A stretch of 28,682 bases of DNA, taken from the NCBI GenBank assembly GCA_016790225.1, contig JAEUOZ010000025.1, forward strand, positions 1-28,682, in the 5' to 3' direction. Position numbers and translations under genes: made by a program. Below, piece after piece: positions 23,871 to 28,682 of this stretch. The stretch comes from Rubrivivax sp. Lineage in GTDB: Bacteria > Pseudomonadota > Gammaproteobacteria > Burkholderiales > Burkholderiaceae. How positions within the stretch are numbered: the first letter of the stretch is position 1; each line of letters opens with the position of its first letter. The notes beneath the pieces were generated by a model. The model was not told where the DNA came from. It saw nothing but the letters and a program-made list of their open reading frames with translations, and made no database searches.

Positions 23871-24812
23871 TCAATCGGCGCCGTCGCGCAGGGTGCCCGC
23901 GGCGCCCTTGCGCTCCGCCAGGGCCTGCGCGTAGAGCGTGTTGCGCGGTGCGCCGGTGATTTCGGCGGCCAGCGCCACGGCCTGCTTCAGCGGCAGCTCG
24001 CGCAGCAGCACGCGCAAGGTGTGCAGCGTGCGCTCGGGCAGCGCCGCTTCCGCGTCGGCGGCCGGGCGCGGCGCTGCGTGCAGCACGAGCACGAACTCGC
24101 CGCGGCTGCGGTTGGCATCGGCGGCCTGCCAGGCCGGCAGTTCGGCGGCGGGCCGGGTGACGATGGTCTCGAACTGCTTGGTGAGTTCACGCGCCAGCGT
24201 CACGGTGCGCATGGGCGCCGCGGTGGCCAGCGTGGCCAGCAGCTCGCCGATGCGGTGCGGCGCCTCGAACAGCACCTGCGCGCGTGTGTCGGCCAGCACG
24301 GCGGCGAGCACGGCCTGGCGCTCGGCGCCCTTGGCCGGCAGGAAGCCGGTGAAGACGAAGCTGCCGCCGTGCACGTCGCCCGCGGCGCTGAGCGCGGCCA
24401 GCGCGCTGCTGGGCCCCGGCAGCGGCACCACCGGGTGGCCCGCCGCTGTTGCCGCGGCCACCAGCACGGCGCCGGGGTCGCTGATGGCCGGCGTGCCGGC
24501 ATCGCTGATGAAGGCCACGGATTCACCCGCGGCCAGCCGCTGCAGCACCTGCGCCGCGGCCTCGTGTTCGTTGTGCGCGTGCAGAGCCAGCAGCGGCTTG
24601 TTGAAGCCGAGGTGGCGCAGCAACTGCGCGCTCACGCGTGTGTCCTCGCAGGCCACGGCGTCCACCAGGCCCAGCACATGCACGGCCCGCAGCGTGATGT
24701 CGGCCAGGTTGCCGATCGGCGTGGCCACCACGTAGAGTGCGCCGCTGTCATGGCGCTGCCCGCCTGCGGCGGTGCGCGCGGCTTGTTGCAGCAGGGAGGG
24801 GTCGATGGCCAA
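23871..24812 (-). CDS. rsmI: 16S rRNA (cytidine-1402-2'-O)-methyltransferase
   Basis: A 313-residue SAM-dependent methyltransferase that 2'-O-methylates C1402 in the decoding centre of 16S rRNA. The N-terminal [19 protein letters not shown] motif, VACEDTR, and [14 protein letters not shown] are diagnostic of the tetrapyrrole-methylase-fold RsmI family. The start is uncertain. The first in-frame codon giving the usual 25 or so residues before the core is TTG at 24812; the only upstream ATG, at 24887, would lie well within yraN on the other strand. With the TTG the divergent rsmI and yraN frames overlap by eight bases. The context rsmI, yraN, diaA, dolP matches the E. coli yraL-yraN-diaA-yraP region. 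Confidence 0.9.
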   Translation of the reverse strand: MAIDPSLLQQAARTAAGGQRHDSGALYVVATPIGNLADITLRAVHVLGLVDAVACEDTRVSAQLLRHLGFNKPLLALHAHNEHEAAAQVLQRLAAGESVAFISDAGTPAISDPGAVLVAAATAAGHPVVPLPGPSSALAALSAAGDVHGGSFVFTGFLPAKGAERQAVLAAVLADTRAQVLFEAPHRIGELLATLATAAPMRTVTLARELTKQFETIVTRPAAELPAWQAADANRSRGEFVLVLHAAPRPAADAEAALPERTLHTLRVLLRELPLKQAVALAAEITGAPRNTLYAQALAERKGAAGTLRDGAD

Positions 24813-25167
24813 GGCGCAGGGCGACGCGGCCGAGTCGCAGGCGCTGCACTGGCTGCAGCGGCAGGGGCTCGTGCTGGTCGAGCGCAATTATCGAGTGGCG
24901 CGCGGGCCGCACGCGCGCGGCGGCGAGATCGACCTCGTGATGCGCGATCGCGACGGCACACTCGTGTTCGTGGAGGTGCGTTCGCGCGCCGCGCGCACGC
25001 AGGGCGGCGCGGCGGCCAGCGTGGGTGCGGCCAAGCGGCGCAGCCTGGTGTTCGCGGCGCAGCACTACCTGCTGCGGCTGCCCTCGCCCCCACCCTGCCG
25101 TTTCGACGTGCTGGCGATCGATGGCGGCGAGGTGCAGTGGCTCAAGGCGGCCTTCGACGCAGCCTGA
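24805..25167 (+). CDS. yraN: YraN family (UPF0102) endonuclease-fold protein
   Basis: A 120-residue protein of the YraN/UPF0102 family, which has a restriction-endonuclease-like fold related to Holliday junction resolvases; its role is unproven. The conserved features are [27 protein letters not shown] (catalytic-type Glu and Asp), and LVFVEVRSR (Glu-x-Lys/Arg position). The ATG at 24805 has GGGAGGGG four bases upstream, which makes it preferable to an upstream in-frame GTG at 24772. It is followed after 49 bp by diaA. A hairpin lies in that gap. Confidence 0.9.
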   Translation: MAKAQGDAAESQALHWLQRQGLVLVERNYRVARGPHARGGEIDLVMRDRDGTLVFVEVRSRAARTQGGAAASVGAAKRRSLVFAAQHYLLRLPSPPPCRFDVLAIDGGEVQWLKAAFDAA

Positions 25168-25183
25168 TACCAGCGTGGCGGCG

Positions 25184-25203
25184 GGCGCGTCAGCCCACGC
25201 GCC
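25184..25203 (+). other. hairpin and -10-like box before diaA
   Basis: A perfect 7-bp stem GGCGCGT / ACGCGCC (25184-25190 and 25197-25203) with loop CAGCCC lies between yraN and diaA. No T-run follows, so it is not a typical terminator. Directly after it TATGAT (25204-25209) matches the -10 consensus at five of six positions and is seven bases before the diaA ATG. This could provide a separate, leaderless diaA transcript. Confidence 0.4.
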
Positions 25204-25216
25204 TATGATCCGCGCC

Positions 25217-25768
25217 ATGCTCGAACAGCGCATCCAGCAACAGTTCTTCGAAGGCGCTGACCTGCTCAACCGCGTGGCCGACACGATGGCCCGGCCCGTG
25301 GCCGAGGCTGCCACGGCCCTGGGTGCTGCCATCACCGGCGGCAGCAAGGTGCTGGTGTGCGGCGGCGGCCAGGCGGCCGCGCTGGCCACGCACTTTGCGC
25401 GCCTGTTCACCGGCCGCTTCGAGCGCGAGCGCCCGCCGCTGGCGGCGCTGGCCATCGGCGTGAACCCGGGGGTGGTGGCGGCGCAGGAGGTGCGCGCGCT
25501 CGGCCTGCCGGGTGACGTGCTGCTGTTCATCGACGATGCCGACGCCGACAGCACGGCCGTGATCAGCGCCGCGCAGGGCAAGGACATGACGATCGTGGTG
25601 CTGGCCGGGCGCAGCGCGTCGGCCTTTGGTGAACTTCTGGCCGAAACCGATGTCTTGGTGGCGGTGCCTCACGAACGCGCCGCGCGTGTGGCCGAGCTGC
25701 AGCTGCTGGTGCTGCACTGCCTGTGTGACGCGGTTGATTTTCAGTTGATGGGGGATACCGAATCGTGA
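25217..25768 (+). CDS. diaA: DiaA-like SIS domain protein (phosphoheptose isomerase family)
   Basis: A 183-residue SIS-domain protein. In E. coli DiaA binds DnaA and promotes timely initiation of replication; related GmhA isomerises sedoheptulose 7-phosphate. The sequence shows an N-terminal helix (EQRIQQQFFEGADLLNRVAD), the sugar-phosphate loop VLVCGGGQAAALATHFARLF, and the helix PHERAARVAELQLLVLHCLCDAVD typical of both. The neighbours yraN and dolP support DiaA over GmhA. Typical members read GNGGSAA at the loop, whereas here it is GGGQAAA: the Ser of the sugar-phosphate site is replaced, which also argues against isomerase activity. An in-frame ATG at 25205 is an alternative start. The stop overlaps the dolP start. 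Confidence 0.88.
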   Translation: MLEQRIQQQFFEGADLLNRVADTMARPVAEAATALGAAITGGSKVLVCGGGQAAALATHFARLFTGRFERERPPLAALAIGVNPGVVAAQEVRALGLPGDVLLFIDDADADSTAVISAAQGKDMTIVVLAGRSASAFGELLAETDVLVAVPHERAARVAELQLLVLHCLCDAVDFQLMGDTES

Positions 25769-26427
25769 TCCAAGCTTCATTGGCGCGCGTGACCGCCGCC
25801 GTGGCGCTGTGCGCCGCCGCCGCAGGTTGTGCGCCCCTGCTCGTGGGCGGCGCCGTGATCGGCGGCGGCCTTGTCGCCACCGACCGCCGCACCGCCGGCA
25901 TCCAGCTGGAGGACGAGACGATCGAGCTCAAGGCCGGCTCGCGCATCAAGGAGCTGGCCACGCTGGGGCAGGTCAGCGTCACCAGCTACAACCGCATGGT
26001 GCTGCTCACCGGCGAGGTGCCCGGCCCGGCCGAGAAGGCGCAGGTCGAGGCCGCCGCGGCCAAGGTGGAGAACGTGCGCGGGGTCATCAACGAGCTCGTG
26101 ATCGCGCCCAACAGCTCGCTGAGCAGCCGCACCGCCGACACCACGCTGGCCAGCAAGGTGAAGCTGACGCTGGTGGACGCCAAGGACGTGCAGGCCAACG
26201 CCTACAAGGTGGTGGTGGACCGCCGCGTGGTGTACCTGATGGGCCGCGTGACCGAGCGCGAAGCCAACCGCGGCGCCGAGCTGGCCAGCCAGGTCAGCGG
26301 CGTCGAGAAGGTGGTGAAGGTGTTCGAGGTCATCAGCGAGCAGCAACTCGGCAGCGGCAGCAACACCACCAACCCGGCGCCGGTGGTCAACGCCATGCCG
26401 GCCGCGGCGGCTTCGGCGCCGCGTTAA
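25765..26427 (+). CDS. dolP: BON domain outer-membrane lipoprotein (DolP/YraP-like)
   Basis: A 220-residue lipoprotein of the DolP (YraP) family, needed for outer-membrane integrity and linked to BAM and division-site functions in E. coli. A short signal sequence ends in the lipobox AAAAGC with the lipidated Cys at residue 22. Two BON domains follow, about 55-115 (VSVTSYNRMVLLTGEVPG) and 128-195 (VVDRRVVYLMGRVTEREAN), the second with the expected YLMG pattern. The tail is Ala/Pro/Asn rich. It starts with GTG at 25765, overlapping the diaA stop as GTGA, so the pair is translationally coupled. No strong terminator follows; a weak GC hairpin at about 26438-26462 lacks a T-run. Confidence 0.93.
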   Translation: MIQASLARVTAAVALCAAAAGCAPLLVGGAVIGGGLVATDRRTAGIQLEDETIELKAGSRIKELATLGQVSVTSYNRMVLLTGEVPGPAEKAQVEAAAAKVENVRGVINELVIAPNSSLSSRTADTTLASKVKLTLVDAKDVQANAYKVVVDRRVVYLMGRVTEREANRGAELASQVSGVEKVVKVFEVISEQQLGSGSNTTNPAPVVNAMPAAAASAPR

Positions 26428-26509
26428 CGCATGGGCTGGCGTGCCGAGCGGCCGCGGCTCGGTGCACGGCTGCCGCGAACGGGATGTCGTGGTGGCGTGG
26501 GCGCGCGGC

Positions 26510-27412
26510 TCAGCGCGTGAGCCGCGCGATGAGGCTCGAGGTGTCCCAGCGCCGGCCGCCCATGTGCTGCACCTCGGCGTAGAACTGGTCCACCAGCGCC
26601 GTCACCGGCAGCTGCGCGCCGTTGCGGCGCGCTTCGTCGAGCACGAGGCCGAGGTCCTTGCGCATCCAGTCCACCGCAAAGCCGAAGTCGAACTTGCCGG
26701 CGAGCATGGTCTTGCCGCGGTTGTCCATCTGCCAGCTCTGCGCTGCGCCCTTGCCGATGACCTCGAGCACCTGCGGCATGTCCAGGCCCGCCTTCTGCCC
26801 GAAGGCGAGCGCTTCCGCCAGGCCCTGCACCAGGCCGGCGATGCAGATCTGGTTCACCATCTTGGCCAGCTGACCCGAGCCGCTGGGCCCCAGCAGCGTC
26901 ACGGCCTGGGCGAAGTTCATGGCCACGGGCCTGATGCGATCGAAGGGCTCGGCATCACCGCCGCACATGACGGTGAGCGCGCCGTTCACGGCGCCCGCCT
27001 GGCCGCCGGAGACCGGCGCGTCGATGAAGTGCAGGCCGGCGGCCCGTGCCGCGGCGTGCAGCTCGCGCGCGACCTCGGCGCTCGCGGTGGTGTGATCGAC
27101 GAAGACGGCACCCTCGGCCATGCCGGCGAAGGCACCGTCGGCGCCGAGCACGACGCTGCGCAGGTCGTCGTCGTTGCCGACGCAGGCGAACACGATCCCG
27201 GCGCCGGCAGCCGCTTCACGCGGCGTGGCGGCGGCCTGGCCGCCGTACTCGGCAGCCCAGGCCTGCGCCTTGGCGGGGGTGCGGTTGTAGACGGTGACGG
27301 CATGCCCGGCACGGGCCAGGTGCCCGGCCATCGGGTGTCCCATCACGCCCAGGCCGAGGAAGGCGACGCGGCGCGCCGGCTGGTTTTCGTAGCTGCGGGG
27401 GTTTGTGCTCAT
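26510..27412 (-). CDS. NAD(P)-dependent beta-hydroxyacid dehydrogenase (3-hydroxyisobutyrate dehydrogenase family)
   Basis: A 300-residue cytoplasmic oxidoreductase. The Rossmann motif is VAFLGLGVMGHPMAGHL near residue 16, the substrate motif is FIDAPVSGGQAGA, the catalytic lysine lies in GSGQLAKMVNQICIAG, and the cofactor-end motif is WMRKDLGLVLDEA. These are the four conserved patches of the 3-hydroxyisobutyrate / tartronate semialdehyde reductase / GLYR family. The substrate cannot be fixed; a glyoxylate or succinic-semialdehyde reductase is possible, and the latter would connect to GABA metabolism, though it is distant from the patD operon. ATG at 27412 is preferred to an ATG at 27418. 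It lies 22 bp downstream of pilU in the same direction, probably as a passenger in its mRNA. Confidence 0.9.
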   Translation of the reverse strand: MSTNPRSYENQPARRVAFLGLGVMGHPMAGHLARAGHAVTVYNRTPAKAQAWAAEYGGQAAATPREAAAGAGIVFACVGNDDDLRSVVLGADGAFAGMAEGAVFVDHTTASAEVARELHAAARAAGLHFIDAPVSGGQAGAVNGALTVMCGGDAEPFDRIRPVAMNFAQAVTLLGPSGSGQLAKMVNQICIAGLVQGLAEALAFGQKAGLDMPQVLEVIGKGAAQSWQMDNRGKTMLAGKFDFGFAVDWMRKDLGLVLDEARRNGAQLPVTALVDQFYAEVQHMGGRRWDTSSLIARLTR

Positions 27413-27434
27413 CCCCACATGCTACGAAAGAAGC

Positions 27435-28571
27435 TCAGACCACCTTCATGTGCTCCGTGCCAGCCGCGAGGTCGGTGTTGCGCGCGCGCTGGCTCTGCAG
27501 CTTGATCTGCAGGCGCAGGTCGTTCACGCTGTCGGCGTTGCGCAGCGCGTCTTCGTAGCTGACGTGGCGGTTCTCGTAGAGGTCGAACAGGCTCTGGTCG
27601 AAGGTCTGCATGCCGAGTTCGCGGCTGCGCTTCATCAGTTCCTTGATCTCGGCGATCTCACCCTTGAAGATCAGGTCGCCCACCAGCGGCGTGTTGAGCA
27701 TGATCTCCACCGCGGCGATGCGGCCGCGGCCCTGCTCGCGTGGCAGCAGGCGCTGGCTGATCAGCGCCTTCAGGTTGAGCGAGAGGTCCATCAGCAGCTG
27801 CTGGCGCCGCTCTTCGGGGAAGAAGTTGATGATGCGGTCCAGCGCCTGGTTGGCGCTGTTGGCGTGCAGCGTGGCCAGGCACAGGTGGCCGGTTTCCGCA
27901 AAGGCCACGGCGTGTTCCATGGTCTCGCGGTCGCGGATCTCGCCCATCAGGATCACGTCGGGCGCCTGGCGCAGCGTGTTCTTCAGCGCCGCTTCCCAGC
28001 TGTCGGTGTCGATGCCCAGTTCCCGCTGCGTGATGATGCAGTTCTTGTGCGGGTGCACGAACTCCACCGGGTCCTCGATGGTGATGATGTGGCCGTAGCT
28101 GTTTTCGTTGCGGTGGTCCACCAGTGCGGCCAGCGAGGTGCTCTTGCCGCTGCCGGTGGCGCCCACGAAGATCACGAGGCCGCGCTTGGTCAGGCTCACT
28201 TCCTTCAGCACCACCGGCAGGCCCAGGCTGTCGATGGTGGGCAGCGTGGCCGGGATGGTGCGGAACACGAGGCCGACGTTGCCCTGCTGGATGAAGGCGT
28301 TGACGCGGAAGCGCCCCACACCCTGCGGGCTGACGGCGAAGTTGCACTCCTTGGTGCGCTCGAACTCCGCGGCCTGCTTGTCGTTCATCACCGCGCGCGC
28401 CAGCGCCAGCGTGTGCTGGCCGGTGAGCGGCTGCGGGCTCACCTTGGTGACCTTGCCGTCGACCTTGATCGCCGGCGGGAAGTCGGCCGTGAGGAAGAGG
28501 TCGGAGCCGTTGCGGCTGACCATCAGGCGCAGGAGGTCGCTGACGAACTTGGATGCTTGATCACGTTCCAT
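27435..28571 (-). CDS. pilU: type IV pilus twitching motility ATPase PilU
   Basis: A 378-residue hexameric retraction ATPase of the PilT/PilU family that helps depolymerise type IV pili for twitching motility, at the cytoplasmic base of the pilus. The N-terminal MERDQASKFVSDLLRLM and SRNGSDLFLTADFPPAIKVD segments are typical of PilU. Walker A is GATGSGKST at 137-145, the Asp box is IITIEDPVEFVH, Walker B is VILMGEIRDRETM, and the His box is HLCLATLHANSA. All catalytic parts are present. ATG at 28571 is chosen because it gives the canonical N terminus; an upstream GTG at 28595 is in frame. pilT normally lies directly upstream and would be just outside the window. Confidence 0.95.
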   Translation of the reverse strand: MERDQASKFVSDLLRLMVSRNGSDLFLTADFPPAIKVDGKVTKVSPQPLTGQHTLALARAVMNDKQAAEFERTKECNFAVSPQGVGRFRVNAFIQQGNVGLVFRTIPATLPTIDSLGLPVVLKEVSLTKRGLVIFVGATGSGKSTSLAALVDHRNENSYGHIITIEDPVEFVHPHKNCIITQRELGIDTDSWEAALKNTLRQAPDVILMGEIRDRETMEHAVAFAETGHLCLATLHANSANQALDRIINFFPEERRQQLLMDLSLNLKALISQRLLPREQGRGRIAAVEIMLNTPLVGDLIFKGEIAEIKELMKRSRELGMQTFDQSLFDLYENRHVSYEDALRNADSVNDLRLQIKLQSQRARNTDLAAGTEHMKVV

Positions 28572-28610
28572 GATGGGCCTTGCGGTATTGACCACGGTGC
28601 GTGCGCGGAA

Positions 28611-28676
28611 CCGGCTTTGCCGGGCCGCAGCAAGAGCCCCCTTGGGGGGTAGCGAGCGATAGCGAGCTTGGGGGCT
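28611..28676. repeat. intergenic hairpin repeat upstream of pilU
   Basis: The element comprises a small hairpin CCGGC-TTT-GCCGG (28611-28623), then AGCCCCC (28635-28641) and GGGGGCT (28670-28676) as 7-bp inverted arms. Between them a direct repeat AGCGAGC occurs at 28651-28657 and 28661-28667. I recall very similar sequences scattered between genes in many Burkholderiales. It lies about 40 bp upstream of the pilU ATG and reaches almost to the window edge, so it may continue outside. Confidence 0.65.
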
Positions 28677-28682
28677 TCATCT

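Overview
The window looks like a chromosomal segment of a high-GC betaproteobacterium, most likely order Burkholderiales (Rubrivivax/Leptothrix/Ideonella-like). This is inferred from the GC-rich codon use, a PEP-CTERM surface protein, the twitching ATPase PilU, the rsmI-yraN-diaA-dolP neighbourhood and palindromic intergenic repeats. I recognised no phage, insertion sequence, CRISPR array, rRNA or tRNA. Most genes are core or housekeeping genes. The unusual material is regulatory, structural, or damage to a coding frame.

Layout. (1) 136-1517: a putative nucleotidyltransferase and a divergent flavin-reductase-like protein. (2) 1522-7643, minus strand: a complete ydcS-ydcT-ydcU-ydcV-patD type operon for polyamine (putrescine) uptake and gamma-aminobutyraldehyde oxidation. 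It is interrupted by a palindromic repeat at the ydcS stop and by a 511-bp gap holding two inverted copies of a hairpin-rich repeat. (3) 7845-9023: an MFS transporter, then a 391-bp gap with a candidate sigma-54 site. (4) 9415-14178, plus strand: the stress operon prkA-yeaH-spoVR, in which prkA carries two in-frame TAG codons. (5) 14200-14994: a PEP-CTERM protein behind a near-consensus sigma-54 promoter. (6) 15197-19318: a D-lactate dehydrogenase-like flavoenzyme, a small unknown protein, a PduO-type cobalamin adenosyltransferase, a GNAT acetyltransferase and a DAHP synthase. The DAHP synthase lies behind a transcription attenuator whose leader peptide is packed with Tyr, Phe and Trp codons.

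(7) 19531-28571: a serine beta-lactamase-like hydrolase, threonine ammonia-lyase coupled to tldD, a small secreted charged protein, the divergent rsmI and yraN-diaA-dolP cluster, a beta-hydroxyacid dehydrogenase and pilU. An intergenic hairpin repeat lies at the right edge.

How the genes work together. The ydc/pat operon couples import to catabolism. PrkA, YeaH and SpoVR are a co-conserved stationary-phase and nitrogen-stress module. DAHP synthase opens aromatic amino-acid synthesis, and its leader reads all three aromatic amino acids. DiaA, DolP and RsmI are conserved neighbours serving replication initiation, envelope integrity and ribosome methylation. The strongest items for follow-up are the DAHP synthase attenuator, the double amber interruption of prkA, the sigma-54 promoter of the PEP-CTERM gene, and the paired hairpin repeats inside the ydc operon.
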